The notes beneath the pieces were generated by a model that saw only the letters and a list, made by a program, of their open reading frames with translations, ran no database searches and was not told the DNA's origin. Below, one piece after another: positions 9,390 to 19,818 of a stretch of 44,877 bases of DNA (the first letter of the stretch is position 1; each line of letters opens with the position of its first letter). The stretch comes from Bacillus sp. ISL-34 (GTDB lineage Bacteria; Bacillota; Bacilli; Bacillales; DSM-1321), in contig NZ_JAGGQJ010000012.1 in the NCBI RefSeq assembly GCF_018613325.1, positions 1 to 44,877 on the forward strand. Reading direction: 5' to 3'. The position numbers and the translations under genes were made by a program.

Positions 9390-10579
9390 TTCGCCATCAC
9401 CTCTGATCTGTCAGACCTTAGTTGGCCATGTTCAAAAAAGCTAACCTTTATCCCCCTCGAATAAGCGGCAGAACTTGACAACCTTTCCTCATCAGTAAGA
9501 TCCGCTTGTTTTTTCACACATAACATTAATCCCTGATTAGGCCGGAAAGCACTCAATATGTCCACCTTTTCTAAGGTTAAGTCTGAAACGATGAATATCA
9601 CAGCAGCATTTGCCGGAATAATTCCCTTCCTGACATTTTCGTTCAAAGCGTTTGCCACACTTGGCTCTTCCTTAACAAGTCGGTAAAAAATCTTTCGTTT
9701 TTGGTTATTCCCTGCTGCAGCCGGTATGATTAACCTCGATCCCATGCTCACATACCCAATTTCCATGCCTTTCTTTAACATGGCGTGTGCAATGGAAGCC
9801 GCCATTTCAATGGATTCTTCGAATAAATCCGACGGCTTTTCATCAAGCATGATGAATACATCCCGGTTTTTCCGCACTTCGAATTCCTTCGTCATGATTT
9901 CACTCGTTCTAGCCGTCGCCTTCCAGTTAATCCATGACAACTGATCGCCTGGCTGATATTCCCTTATCCCGGAGACAACTGAATGTTCCCGTTGTGTTTT
10001 CTTTGTTGAAACCACTGCCCCCTGATTGAACACTCGATCAAGATCACTGTAGGCAAGCTCATGATAACGAGGAAAAACAGTTATTTTCAAAGGTGAACTA
10101 TATATCGCTTCCTTTTCGACCAGCCCGAAAAAGTCCCCAATCCAAAAACGGATCGATTGAAACGAATGCTCTCCACGCTCCAAGTTTTCCAAGGTATATG
10201 ACATGCTGAAGGTACGCTTGAATCCCGGGAAGATAATTATTTTCCTTTGGAATCCCCTATCCTCCATCTCCTGGGGAATTTCCTCCTCCACCACCATAAA
10301 TAATAGTGGCAGCCGGTTTTTACGGGTAAACGTCAATGCTATTTCAATAGATTCGCCGGCCTGGCACTCCCTTTTATTGACCTTTCTCTCAAAGGTAAAA
10401 TCATGCAGCGGATAAAACAGCAGAATCAAAGCGTACACAGAAAACGGCAAAAATGAATAAAAAATGAACCAACTGACAAAACCGCCTTGAAACATTGCAT
10501 AGCAAAACGAAACGGTCATGAGTAATACAAGTCCGATCACACTCATATTTCCCCTTAAAATGTTGATGATTTTGCGCAT
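9386..10579 (-). CDS. yeaD: DUF58 membrane protein (YeaD type)
   Basis: A 397-aa protein with two N-terminal membrane spans (about 10-55) and a cytosolic DUF58 domain. The family signature is GIREYQPGDQLSWINWKATA, followed by a von Willebrand-A-like fold (DVFIMLDEKPSD) that in related operons works with MoxR AAA+ ATPases. Exact function is unknown; in other bacteria such trios act in envelope assembly or stress survival. Its start overlaps the yeaC stop by one base (TAATG) and its end overlaps the yebA start by four, so the three are translationally coupled. Confidence 0.87.
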   Translation of the reverse strand: MRKIINILRGNMSVIGLVLLMTVSFCYAMFQGGFVSWFIFYSFLPFSVYALILLFYPLHDFTFERKVNKRECQAGESIEIALTFTRKNRLPLLFMVVEEEIPQEMEDRGFQRKIIIFPGFKRTFSMSYTLENLERGEHSFQSIRFWIGDFFGLVEKEAIYSSPLKITVFPRYHELAYSDLDRVFNQGAVVSTKKTQREHSVVSGIREYQPGDQLSWINWKATARTSEIMTKEFEVRKNRDVFIMLDEKPSDLFEESIEMAASIAHAMLKKGMEIGYVSMGSRLIIPAAAGNNQKRKIFYRLVKEEPSVANALNENVRKGIIPANAAVIFIVSDLTLEKVDILSAFRPNQGLMLCVKKQADLTDEERLSSSAAYSRGIKVSFFEHGQLRSDRSEVMAK

Positions 10580-11535
10580 TAGGTCACAGCCCGCTTCACT
10601 GGAACTTGTGTTGTCGCGACAATTTCATGTATCACCATTCCAGCATCGAAGCCATCATAATTCGCTTCAGGTTTCAAAATAAGCCGGTGGGAAAATACGA
10701 ACGGAACTAAATATTGAACATCGTCCGGCAGAACATAGTCCCTGCCCTGGATCAGTGCGTAAGCCTGGGCTGCCTTCATCAATGCTATCGATCCACGCGG
10801 GCTCACCCCTAAATAGACCCCTTCATGCGTACGGGTTTGATTCGCCAATTCAACAATATATCGTTTTATTGTGTCATCCACTATCACCGCTTTTACCTCA
10901 GCCTGTAATTCTATCAATTCTTCCAAGGTGATGACGGATTCCAGCTCCTCAAGCGGTGCCGTGTATTGAGCTCTATGAAGAACCTCTATCTCTTCTTCCA
11001 CACCGGGATAGCCCATTTTCACTTTTAATAGGAATCTATCCAATTGAGCCTCCGGAAGCGGATATGTTCCCTCGTACTCGATCGGATTTTGTGTCGCCAT
11101 TACGAAGAACGGCTTCTCCAATCCTCTTGTGACACCATCAATCGTCACACTTGCCTCTTCCATGGCTTCAAGCAATGCAGACTGGGTTTTAGGCGAAGTC
11201 CGGTTAATTTCATCGGCTAAAATTATATGTCCCATTATCGGACCTGGCCTAAAAATGAATTCTTGTTTCTTAGGATTGAAGATCGAAACACCAGTAACAT
11301 CAGAAGGAAGTAAATCAGGTGTGAATTGAATTCGCTTAAAGCTTGCACCTATTGATTTTGCCAGTGCCCTTACCATGACTGTCTTTCCGACGCCCGGAAC
11401 ATCCTCCAATAAGACATGTCCGCCGGAAAGGAGTGCCACGATGCTTAGTTCTGCTATATCCCGTTTTCCGATAATCACCTTTTCGATATTCCCCAGAACC
11501 ATTTCCAGTTTTTGATTGACCTGTTTATAAATCAT
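10579..11535 (-). CDS. yeaC: MoxR family AAA+ ATPase (YeaC type)
   Basis: A 318-aa cytosolic AAA+ ATPase of the MoxR group, thought to act as a chaperone-like remodeller for the DUF58/transglutaminase partners. Walker A is DVPGVGKT (about 45-52), Walker B is ILADEINR (about 108-115), sensor 1 is FFVMATQNPIE, and the arginine-rich GVSPRGSIALM motif lies in the lid. GGGAGGT precedes the ATG. It is the first gene of a three-gene operon reading toward guaA. A CTTACA-T-TGTAAG dyad lies about 85 bp upstream. Confidence 0.9.
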   Translation of the reverse strand: MIYKQVNQKLEMVLGNIEKVIIGKRDIAELSIVALLSGGHVLLEDVPGVGKTVMVRALAKSIGASFKRIQFTPDLLPSDVTGVSIFNPKKQEFIFRPGPIMGHIILADEINRTSPKTQSALLEAMEEASVTIDGVTRGLEKPFFVMATQNPIEYEGTYPLPEAQLDRFLLKVKMGYPGVEEEIEVLHRAQYTAPLEELESVITLEELIELQAEVKAVIVDDTIKRYIVELANQTRTHEGVYLGVSPRGSIALMKAAQAYALIQGRDYVLPDDVQYLVPFVFSHRLILKPEANYDGFDAGMVIHEIVATTQVPVKRAVT

Positions 11536-11617
11536 TCTCTACCTCCCGGGATTCACATTATCACTTTTTTTCATACCTTCTCTATATCACATATTTTACA
11601 TTAAGCTCCAATTAAAC

Positions 11618-11630
11618 CTTACATTGTAAG
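11618..11630. promoter_or_regulatory. CTTACA-T-TGTAAG dyad upstream of yeaC
   Basis: A 13-bp palindrome with a single central base in the yeaC upstream region. The shape suits a small dimeric repressor. No regulator gene is nearby and no promoter is clear, so its role is inferred. Confidence 0.3.
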
Positions 11631-11797
11631 TTTACTAGATAATCGGTAAACCATAAACGAATTTGTTCTAAAAATATTAATGCTGCTTAATGAAAAAGGT
11701 ATGGCGCATCCTTCTTCTGTTCCAGTCATTAGGGCAATCTTTTCTGTTTATGCTAAAATGAATGCAATCCACTCATAAGATATAAGAGGTATTGACC

Positions 11798-11875
11798 ATG
11801 TATAAAAAATTCTTCATCTTGATCTTCGCAGTCGCCCTTCTTTTAGGGCTTTTTAAAACCGTTATCGATATGTAG
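11798..11875 (+). CDS. Putative 25-aa membrane peptide
   Basis: A short plus-strand ORF encodes a 25-residue peptide, MYKKFFILIFAVALLLGLF followed by KTVIDM: two basic residues and a hydrophobic stretch long enough for one membrane span. AAGAGGT sits seven bases upstream, an extended -10 (TGCTAAAAT) lies about 45 bp upstream of the ATG, and a strong terminator begins six bases after the stop, so it has all the parts of a transcription unit. It converges on essA. No family is recognised and the short length leaves chance possible. Confidence 0.45.
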   Translation: MYKKFFILIFAVALLLGLFKTVIDM

Positions 11876-11881
11876 CAAAAA

Positions 11882-11917
11882 CAGCCCGATTCCTGACTTA
11901 TGCCAGGAATCGGGCTG
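11882..11917. terminator. Bidirectional terminator between small ORF and essA
   Basis: A perfect 14-bp stem, CAGCCCGATTCCTG (11882-11895) with CAGGAATCGGGCTG (11904-11917), flanked by A5 and T4. It can end the plus-strand small ORF and the minus-strand secretion operon. Confidence 0.92.
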
Positions 11918-11920
11918 TTT

Positions 11921-12403
11921 TCATTTTCGTTTAACCTCTCCATTCAGCTTCCCCATTTTCGGGATAAGGATAAAAAACAAACAAACGACCAAAAGTGCCA
12001 ATACGATGCCGAGCAATATCGTCAGGTCAAAATTAAGGGTAGGCTCTGTTTCTTCTTCGTTTCTCGTTCGAATGCCGACTTCAGAGAATAATCCAAGCTG
12101 TTCTGCTTTTGAAGCGATGGTATTATTTTGATTCTCCGTTACCGGAGACAGAAACAATGAGTCCTTCACCGAGTCAATGACATCATATTTCCCTCTTTCA
12201 AAGGTGAGGTCCTTTTGTTCTTCAGGCAGTTCGCGCTTCTGTTCCAACAATCCTTCTTCATGGAAATACTCCGTTTGAATATCAATATCCTTTTCTTGAT
12301 ATTCATTAGGCTCCACCATGGGTTCACCTTCCGCCCCGACATGAGGTGCATGGCTAAAAAACAAGATGAGCAAGATAGGCATTACGTATTTATTCCACTT
12401 CAT
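11921..12403 (-). CDS. essA: Type VII secretion protein EssA
   Basis: A 160-aa membrane component of the Firmicutes type VII (Ess/Yuk) secretion system, counterpart of B. subtilis YueC. It has an N-terminal signal-like span (about 5-24), an acidic extracellular middle, and a second span at about 128-150 (FDLTILLGIVLALLVVCLFF) before a short basic tail. It is the last gene of the operon; its start overlaps the esaA end by 14 bases, indicating coupling. EssA proteins are poorly conserved, so the call rests on position, size and topology as much as sequence. Confidence 0.8.
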   Translation of the reverse strand: MKWNKYVMPILLILFFSHAPHVGAEGEPMVEPNEYQEKDIDIQTEYFHEEGLLEQKRELPEEQKDLTFERGKYDVIDSVKDSLFLSPVTENQNNTIASKAEQLGLFSEVGIRTRNEEETEPTLNFDLTILLGIVLALLVVCLFFILIPKMGKLNGEVKRK

Positions 12404-15317
12404 GGGCCATTGCTCTTCTTTCTGTAAGACGCTTCACTATATATGGAATGACCGTTGCAATAAGCGTCAGCACAATCAAGATGATACTAGCCGGAATGAA
12501 TTCCGACTGATTACCGAATTGAATGGACATGTATACGTCTGCAACCGGTTGGTCTACATTGAAATTAGGCATGATTAAATCCAATAATGGAATGGTAAAG
12601 AAACTGATCAAACCAATAACCAGGATCGCACCGACAAACGGCCCAATCGAGAAGGCGAGCCGGGTAAACGCTGAACAGAAGAATAAAAGCAGGACGGTGA
12701 AAACGGTCCATTTAATCTCCTGCATATCTCCCAGTGGATAGATTTTCAAACCATACATGCTGATGATTAAACCTACGATCAGATTCAATAAGGCAAACAA
12801 GGCCGCATGGACCATCATTGGAATGGTTTCATAGTGATGCAGGAAGAAACCGATCAATAATCCTGAAATGAGTATGATCACCAACATGACAATCGGCGGG
12901 ATATTAACCTTTTCCTGATGAAGGACTTCCCCGCTGATTTGTACGGGATTTGCTAAATATTCGTACACATACCCGTTCTCCTGATCATCGACTAGAGTGT
13001 TATTCAAGACACTATAAACGTCCGTCTTGATTTTTACGGTTGAGTCTACATTTTGGGACCAATTATCATTAAGCTGATCGGCCCTTTCCTGTACTGACCC
13101 CACTTTCGCCTGCAGGTCTGCCGTATCCTTAGTGACTGTGTCCTGCCGTTCCGCTACAGAATTGACAAGCTCGGAAATGAAGCCGACAGTTGTTGCCGTA
13201 TTGTCTTGAAGTGTTACAAACATTTCTCCATCAAGGTTAACTGGCGGTTCGGCCTCCATTTCAGGAACTTCCATATGATCTGACAAATTGGCAGATACTT
13301 CTTGAGCCTTGCCGGTAATTGCCGCTAATTCAGCTAAAGTAGCTTTCTGACCCGTTTCAACGTTAGCATCATATTCTTTCATATAACCCATAATGGAATC
13401 TGAGAACATCCCAAAGTTCTCATTGACTCCTGCTAAACTGGCTTTAACGAGTTTCGCTTCTTCATCTACGTTTCCGGAAACCCCATTTTTCAAGTTTTCC
13501 AATTCTTTTATATTGGCTGCAAATATCTTATCTACATTTGCTTCGGTGACTCTTTCAGCCAATTCACCATAAGATGAGAGTGAACCGTAATAGGCAAGGA
13601 GGCTAGTTGAATCCCGGTTCGTGATAGGATTCTCAAAGGCCCTCACCAGCACCGCTCGCCTTTCTCCCCCCACTTTTTCAAGAAGTGCCTGTTCGAGAGT
13701 CTTGATTTCTGCGATGGCCTCGTCGATTGTCATACTCTGGATGTCCTGTAATTTTTGAATATCTTCCTGTGACTTTTTCCATTGGTCACCTAAATCCTTA
13801 TAATTCGTGCCAAGTTCATTATAATCAGCTTGTAATTGCGTAAACTGCGCCAGCAGATCATTATATGAATCCACCAGTGTATTAAACTCCGTTATCACTT
13901 GATTATAATTTCCCGTTCTGCCGTTTACCGTTCCGCTGAGATTATTGATTTCCGCTTGAAGTTCTGCTGTAAGAATGTTGATTTGTTCAGCAGCTCCTTC
14001 ACTTCCTTCTGCCGGCACCAAGCTTTCAAGTGCCGTGTTAATCCCATTGATTTGATCCAGCAGTAACTGCAGCGACAGTTCATCAATCGGATCCTTCTTT
14101 TCAGGTGCAGCAACCGATTCACCTTTTCCCGTTTCCGTTTCAATATCTTCTATAGGCGTCGTTCCTTCACCAATAACCTCCCCATCACCAGAGCTGCTTG
14201 CAAGATTTCCTCTTTGCACAAGCAAGGTAGACTGAAGGTTATCAAGACCGGCCTCTTCCGATTGTTTCAATTGTTCAATCGAGCTTTGTTGATCTTGGGT
14301 GATCTTCGTAATTTGTTCTACTTGTTTATCTTTTATGCTTGTTGAAAATTGCTCCAATTCATTACTGCTGGAATCGAGTTTCTGCTGCATGATTCCAACA
14401 TTCTCACTAATGCCTTGATCATTAAGGCTGTATTTCGTATTCATCCCTTGCTGAATCTCAGGTAAAGATTGGTTCCCCTCATTCAGCACCTTGTCATATG
14501 ATTGTACACTCTCGTTGACAAGCTGCTGATTTTGGGCCGAAGCCTTCTCAAAAAGGATACTTTGAGCTTTTTGATATTCCTCAAAAGAAACAACATCTTT
14601 CACAAATGAAGCCATTTGAGTCTTCGTGTTTCCTATTTCATCCATTGTTTCATTACTTGTTTTGCCAGCATCCTTCGTCTCGGCAAAGACTCCTTCAAGC
14701 ATGTCCTTATGCTGCTTGATTTCGCCGGCAAGGCTTTCCGAGCTTGGAGTATAAAACTCGTACATCGTGTTTTGAAAAGCGATTTCTTTGGCAAGGACAT
14801 TATCGAACTTCTTACGGATGTCCTCGACTGATTGGGAAACATAGCTCCAATACTGTGTTGAAATATGCTTATTCATTTTGCTCTTTGTCTTCTCTAATTC
14901 CTTTTGTACCTTTTCCATGTTCTCTGCATTCAAACTAGGTTGTACCTTATACTTTATCCCCGCCTTGACAGGCTGTTCATCATCGAATGTATAAATATTC
15001 TCTGAAAAATCGGATGGAAAATATATGACTGCATCATACCTTTCATTTGCAAGTCCACTTTCCGCCGTACTTCTATTAACCACAAACCACTCATATTCAG
15101 AATCCTTGTCCAGTGTAGTAACAAGCTCTGAGCCCATATAAATGGGGTTATTGTTAAATTCAGTGCCATTATCTTCATTTACAATGGCGATTTCACGAGA
15201 AGCCGTTTCTGTCTTTTTCATTGGATTTTGGCCAATATAAGAAAAAAACAAGATTGGCAGCGCAATGATCACCAGTATTTTACCGATTAACAGCATCGGT
15301 TTTATTTTTTCAGACAC
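12390..15317 (-). CDS. esaA: Type VII secretion membrane protein EsaA (YueB type)
   Basis: A large polytopic subunit of the type VII system; the B. subtilis homologue YueB is also the receptor of phage SPP1. About 975 aa: one span near the N-terminus, a long extracellular region of roughly 780 residues rich in coiled coil (Gln/Asn/Glu-rich heptads), then five or six closely packed C-terminal spans, the YhgE/Pip-like layout. The frame opens at a GTG at 15344, but the GTG at 15317 fits better: GAAGGAGAG lies upstream and GTGTCTGA overlaps the essC stop by eight bases. The ectodomain is probably the most variable part and a possible phage-binding surface. Confidence 0.88.
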   Translation of the reverse strand: MSEKIKPMLLIGKILVIIALPILFFSYIGQNPMKKTETASREIAIVNEDNGTEFNNNPIYMGSELVTTLDKDSEYEWFVVNRSTAESGLANERYDAVIYFPSDFSENIYTFDDEQPVKAGIKYKVQPSLNAENMEKVQKELEKTKSKMNKHISTQYWSYVSQSVEDIRKKFDNVLAKEIAFQNTMYEFYTPSSESLAGEIKQHKDMLEGVFAETKDAGKTSNETMDEIGNTKTQMASFVKDVVSFEEYQKAQSILFEKASAQNQQLVNESVQSYDKVLNEGNQSLPEIQQGMNTKYSLNDQGISENVGIMQQKLDSSSNELEQFSTSIKDKQVEQITKITQDQQSSIEQLKQSEEAGLDNLQSTLLVQRGNLASSSGDGEVIGEGTTPIEDIETETGKGESVAAPEKKDPIDELSLQLLLDQINGINTALESLVPAEGSEGAAEQINILTAELQAEINNLSGTVNGRTGNYNQVITEFNTLVDSYNDLLAQFTQLQADYNELGTNYKDLGDQWKKSQEDIQKLQDIQSMTIDEAIAEIKTLEQALLEKVGGERRAVLVRAFENPITNRDSTSLLAYYGSLSSYGELAERVTEANVDKIFAANIKELENLKNGVSGNVDEEAKLVKASLAGVNENFGMFSDSIMGYMKEYDANVETGQKATLAELAAITGKAQEVSANLSDHMEVPEMEAEPPVNLDGEMFVTLQDNTATTVGFISELVNSVAERQDTVTKDTADLQAKVGSVQERADQLNDNWSQNVDSTVKIKTDVYSVLNNTLVDDQENGYVYEYLANPVQISGEVLHQEKVNIPPIVMLVIILISGLLIGFFLHHYETIPMMVHAALFALLNLIVGLIISMYGLKIYPLGDMQEIKWTVFTVLLLFFCSAFTRLAFSIGPFVGAILVIGLISFFTIPLLDLIMPNFNVDQPVADVYMSIQFGNQSEFIPASIILIVLTLIATVIPYIVKRLTERRAMAHEVE

Positions 15318-18300
15318 TTTCTTGCACTCTCCTTCTTTCTTCACTTAGTGGAATTTGGATTTTACTCTCCTGGCCATTCAGCACAAAGTATCCGTAACCC
15401 GGCTGTATTTCTTCTTCTTTTCTTGAATAGGAGAGGGTATACAAGCTTTGGTCCGATTTTTTAAGAAGCAAAACAGCCTGCCTGACTTGTTTCAGTTCGG
15501 TTGTCAACGAATCATATCCCTTGGTGAAGTCGTTGGCATTTCCAGCGACAATCAGACTAAACCCGAGATGGCTGTACTGTTTCATCAAACCGCTGATCCT
15601 ATCCTGAATCCTGCCGTCGATCGTTTGTTGGATCCTTGAAATGCTATCTATGACAAACATGATCGTTGGGAATTCCAGTTGCTTCATCGGTTTCATTTCC
15701 AATGCCGCCAGATAACTTCGTTCACGTTCTTCAAATATTCCAGTAATATGATCGAGCCATTCGGTTATCTGATCTTTTGTTTCCACATAGCGCACCTTCT
15801 CCTCTAAGGCATAAGAAGATAGGCCGCGATCAACTCCGTCAAATAAACCAATTTCCCCAATTGTTTGTGTAAGCAACGATTCCAGTAGCACTTTAAGGAC
15901 ATTCGTTTTCCCTTTACGTGACTGTCCTACGACAAGCAGGAATGGATTGGAATTCAACTCCACGAAAACAGGTGTAACGCTTTCCTCTGAAAGCCCGATT
16001 GGAATGGAATCCTTCTTAATGGCTTGTGAGCAGTAACTCTTGAAGCTGCTGGAATCAAGACGTGCCGGTAACATCCGAATCGCCGGCGGTTTGGCTGTTT
16101 CCTTATATTTAACCTTATGTTCTGCCACGGCCTGTTTCATTTCTTCCAAAACGGCTATATCATCCGCTCCATCGGCTGGGAGATAAACCTGCGTAAGATA
16201 GGTTTGGTCCTTCTTCACTAACGCCCTCCCCGGAACAGGTTCATTTTCATAAGGGGTTCTTCCCAAAACCGAATATTGCTCCGAACTGTCCATTAAGTAA
16301 TGGACGACCTTCGTCTTAAGACTGTTCATTAACGGCTGGCGAATCGCATTGATTCTCGTTGCCGTTAAAATCATGAATATTCCAAGTGATTGTCCATCAC
16401 GTGCAAACTGAACGAATTGCGCTTCCTGGTCCTGCATCTCATCCTTCACTAAGTCAAAATTGTCGACCACGATATAAATAATCGGCAATTTATCTTCCAC
16501 TAATGCATTATAAAGCTTTATGTTACTAAGCTCCTTTTCTGAAAAAAGCTGCTTACGCCTTTCCATTTCCGCCTTCATGAATAACATGAATTTTTCGATT
16601 TTCCTTAGCTCATCGAACCTAAAGTATTCCCCAGTATGAGGCAGCTGGCGCATTGGCAGTAAAGCGCTATTCCCGAAATCGAAAATATAATAATGCAGTT
16701 CTTCAGGACTGAATTGATCTGCAAAACTAAAGAGAAGTGTCAAAACGGTGGTTGACTTGCCGTACCCGGAAGAACCAAAAACCCCAACATTCCCATCTTC
16801 AATCCAGTTATAGACATAATTCGTCTGGCTCTGCAATTCTGGCTCATCTTTCATTCCAAGGTGGAATTGATTCCTCGTCAGGCTTCTTTCAGTGTTTCTC
16901 GATAAACGATCTGAAAGAGGCGGCAGCCAGGGGCTTGCCAACTTCTTAATCTTCATTTCTTCCTGTGTCGCCACAATTCGATCCGCCACAGCTTCAATTT
17001 CACTAATCTTTTCTTTCCTCTTATTGGTGATCTGTTCCGATACATTTGAGATTTGAACAAGACCAAGGTCTGTGACAAGTGCCACTTCATCCTCAGACCC
17101 AACCGTATCCTCTAAATATGGTGCCCCGCTCCACGCAGACTGGAACAATTCATATACCTCGTTATTTCCTACCTGCAAATATCCCCGTCCGGTGACAGTA
17201 ATATTTGCCGCATCGCTATTTTTAAGAATTTCCTTACTATCATTGGCATCCTGCACTTTCAAGGAAATTTTAAAACGGGCATTGCTCCAAATCTGGTTAT
17301 CAATAACACCGCCCGGCTTTTGTGTAGCAAGAATTAAATGAACTCCCAAGCTCCGTCCAATTCGTGCCGTACTCACTAATTCGCGGATGAAATCAGGTTC
17401 TTCGTTTTTAAGTTCCGCAAACTCATCTGATATCAAAAATAAATGCGGTAACGGTTCATCCGCTTTGCCTTCTTTGTATAAATCCGTGTAATCGTTGATA
17501 TGATTGACTTCGTATCGATCAAACATGCGCTGGCGCTTCTTCAATTCGCTATTGATGGAGGCTAGTGCCCTGGCACTGAAGTTCTTGCTACCCTCAATAT
17601 TCGTAATGACTCCCAGCAGATGCGGAATCTGCCTGAATGGCTGTGCCATTCCCCCACCTTTATAATCAATGAGCAAAAAGGCAACTTCATGTGGATGATA
17701 ATGAACGGCTAATGATAGGATGTAGGTTTGCAGTAATTCACTTTTCCCCGATCCTGTCGTTCCAGCAACCAAACCATGGGGGCCATGCGCCTTTTCATGC
17801 AAGTTCAATTCAACCCTATCCGTTTTCCCTTTCAAGCCAATGGGAACTGCCAAGGATTTGGAAGACTGATTGGTCCGCCAGTTTTGGCTGATAGGCAGAT
17901 CTTCCACTTCACGAGCTTTCAATAATTCCAGAAATGATACCGTTTCTGGTATGGAATTGTTCATGCCTTTTTGATGATCTAGTGAACGCAGGGTACGTGC
18001 AAACCGCTCATTCCCTTCTTTTGAATGTACATCAAGTGTAAAAGGAGTATGAACGGCCTTCGTTTGCCGAATGAGAATCTCACCCTCAAAATCATTGATA
18101 TACTTCACAAGTGTATGGACATTTTCCGTCAAACTCTCTTTTGCATCCGCCGCAAAAATCGTCGTGATACCTAAATCGTCTGTTTTACCTTCTAAATATT
18201 CCAATATGACATGCTCCGCAATTAAATTACGATCCGTGACAATAAAGACAAAGTGGGGAGTGAATCTCATTTTCCCTTTGTTCTCATCCAAATCTCTTTC

Positions 18301-19788
18301 CCTCAATAGCTGATAAATCGAGGTCAGCAGCTGGTCACGTGATTGCTCATTATATATAAAGCCTTTTGCATAAGCATGCGGCAATTGAAAATGAGGGAGC
18401 CATTTCATCCATTCCCATTCCTGGTAATCCTTTTCCGGGAAAATGGCCACAAATCGAACATCATGATAACTATGAAAAAAGGCCAGTTGCCCAATCAGTT
18501 GTTGCAGCTCCCGCTTAACAATCGATTCCTTTCCGACCAGGCCCATCGATCCGCTTGATAAATCGATCGATAACGGAAGATCATCCAGGTTTTTGTATAC
18601 ATCCACAAGTTCCTGCGACTGCTCAAGTAAATCATCTATATCCCGATTGGACATATCGCTACTATTCACCGACACCTGATAACTTGATGGTATGGTCGCC
18701 GTTCCGATCTTAAAGTGCAGAGCATCTTCACTTTCCAAAGTTCGCTCCCATATACGGTCGCTAATACTGTCAGTCAGCAGCTTCATCCTTTCAAAGGAAG
18801 GGTAATGATAGAACAGCACATTCTTTTGTTTTTCAGACAGCTCTTGCAGTTCTTCCCTCTTCTGCTCTAGATACCTTGTATATACACGTTGACGTTTTTC
18901 TTCTCTGAATTTTTGCTTCTTTTTGTCTTTAAAGTATTGTACCGTCGAGGTAACTAAAGTCGTTGTGAACATCACAATCGATATGATGATGAAAATGCCC
19001 CGAGGCTGAATGACCGTGATGACCCCCATGACGATTAGCATCATTAAAGGCGGCATGAGGATTAGCCATAACCCTCTATTATTATCTTCCGATTCTTGGC
19101 TCGGAAAGGATATCGTCACTTTTTCGTCCGGCAATTCGTAGATCATCCTTGGTGTCCGGCGATATTGTGGATAGTTTTTTTTCATTTCAGAGATTGGCTT
19201 CTTCATTTTAGATAAAGATGTTTCATAGCTCTCGTCACTATGAATCATCAATAAGTCGCCTTCAATCAACCTCAACAACATATTCGGCCAGCAAATCAGA
19301 TCACCATTTTGAACGGGAACAGCCTTCGTTACCCTTTCACCATTCAGGTATATCCTGCTATTTTCCTTTGGCATGAGAAGCCACTGCCCTTTATGAAGCA
19401 CAAAGGAAAACCCATCGCCGGAAACGGGTCCTTCTTTACGGATAGTCGCTCCCACCTTGGCCGATAAAGTGATTTCTTTCAAGTTGCCTATATAATAGAG
19501 GCTTTCTTCCAATTCCCCTGCCGTATAAAAAATCTCGACCGTTTCTTCTCCTTCATGAAAGGTGAAGCTTTGGAATGGCTTTACATCGCCAAGCTTCTTA
19601 TCCTCTCTAAACACCTCATATCCATCAAGTCCTTCATGTTTATTCAGCTTGATAGGAGCATGTTCAAAGGGAATGGAATAAACGGTGATCGTATCCTGTT
19701 TTGATGGCCCAATCGTAATTGGGTTATGATTATCCTTGATCGTATAGGATTGGTAGGTCCCCCTAGAATAAACCCATAATAAACTCAT
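15310..19788 (-). CDS. essC: Type VII secretion ATPase EssC (YukB type)
   Basis: The 1492-aa motor and central channel component. Two N-terminal FHA-like domains (about 1-190), two membrane spans (about 241-258 and 264-282), then three FtsK/SpoIIIE ATPase domains. D1 has Walker A GTTGSGKS (676-683) and Walker B LFLISDEF (783-790); D2 has GSSGYGKS (1005-1012) and IYIVVDNF; D3 has GQSRKGKT (1288-1295) and IMFVIDSI. D2 and D3 have less canonical Walker B ends, as usual in the family, where D1 hydrolysis is the essential one. GGAGGTGAG precedes the ATG. It corresponds to intact YukBA fused in one chain. It follows essB by 30 bases and overlaps esaA. Confidence 0.95.
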   Translation of the reverse strand: MSLLWVYSRGTYQSYTIKDNHNPITIGPSKQDTITVYSIPFEHAPIKLNKHEGLDGYEVFREDKKLGDVKPFQSFTFHEGEETVEIFYTAGELEESLYYIGNLKEITLSAKVGATIRKEGPVSGDGFSFVLHKGQWLLMPKENSRIYLNGERVTKAVPVQNGDLICWPNMLLRLIEGDLLMIHSDESYETSLSKMKKPISEMKKNYPQYRRTPRMIYELPDEKVTISFPSQESEDNNRGLWLILMPPLMMLIVMGVITVIQPRGIFIIISIVMFTTTLVTSTVQYFKDKKKQKFREEKRQRVYTRYLEQKREELQELSEKQKNVLFYHYPSFERMKLLTDSISDRIWERTLESEDALHFKIGTATIPSSYQVSVNSSDMSNRDIDDLLEQSQELVDVYKNLDDLPLSIDLSSGSMGLVGKESIVKRELQQLIGQLAFFHSYHDVRFVAIFPEKDYQEWEWMKWLPHFQLPHAYAKGFIYNEQSRDQLLTSIYQLLRERDLDENKGKMRFTPHFVFIVTDRNLIAEHVILEYLEGKTDDLGITTIFAADAKESLTENVHTLVKYINDFEGEILIRQTKAVHTPFTLDVHSKEGNERFARTLRSLDHQKGMNNSIPETVSFLELLKAREVEDLPISQNWRTNQSSKSLAVPIGLKGKTDRVELNLHEKAHGPHGLVAGTTGSGKSELLQTYILSLAVHYHPHEVAFLLIDYKGGGMAQPFRQIPHLLGVITNIEGSKNFSARALASINSELKKRQRMFDRYEVNHINDYTDLYKEGKADEPLPHLFLISDEFAELKNEEPDFIRELVSTARIGRSLGVHLILATQKPGGVIDNQIWSNARFKISLKVQDANDSKEILKNSDAANITVTGRGYLQVGNNEVYELFQSAWSGAPYLEDTVGSEDEVALVTDLGLVQISNVSEQITNKRKEKISEIEAVADRIVATQEEMKIKKLASPWLPPLSDRLSRNTERSLTRNQFHLGMKDEPELQSQTNYVYNWIEDGNVGVFGSSGYGKSTTVLTLLFSFADQFSPEELHYYIFDFGNSALLPMRQLPHTGEYFRFDELRKIEKFMLFMKAEMERRKQLFSEKELSNIKLYNALVEDKLPIIYIVVDNFDLVKDEMQDQEAQFVQFARDGQSLGIFMILTATRINAIRQPLMNSLKTKVVHYLMDSSEQYSVLGRTPYENEPVPGRALVKKDQTYLTQVYLPADGADDIAVLEEMKQAVAEHKVKYKETAKPPAIRMLPARLDSSSFKSYCSQAIKKDSIPIGLSEESVTPVFVELNSNPFLLVVGQSRKGKTNVLKVLLESLLTQTIGEIGLFDGVDRGLSSYALEEKVRYVETKDQITEWLDHITGIFEERERSYLAALEMKPMKQLEFPTIMFVIDSISRIQQTIDGRIQDRISGLMKQYSHLGFSLIVAGNANDFTKGYDSLTTELKQVRQAVLLLKKSDQSLYTLSYSRKEEEIQPGYGYFVLNGQESKIQIPLSEERRRVQESV

Positions 19789-19818
19789 TAAATCTCACCT
19801 CCGCAAAAGGCCAATTGC

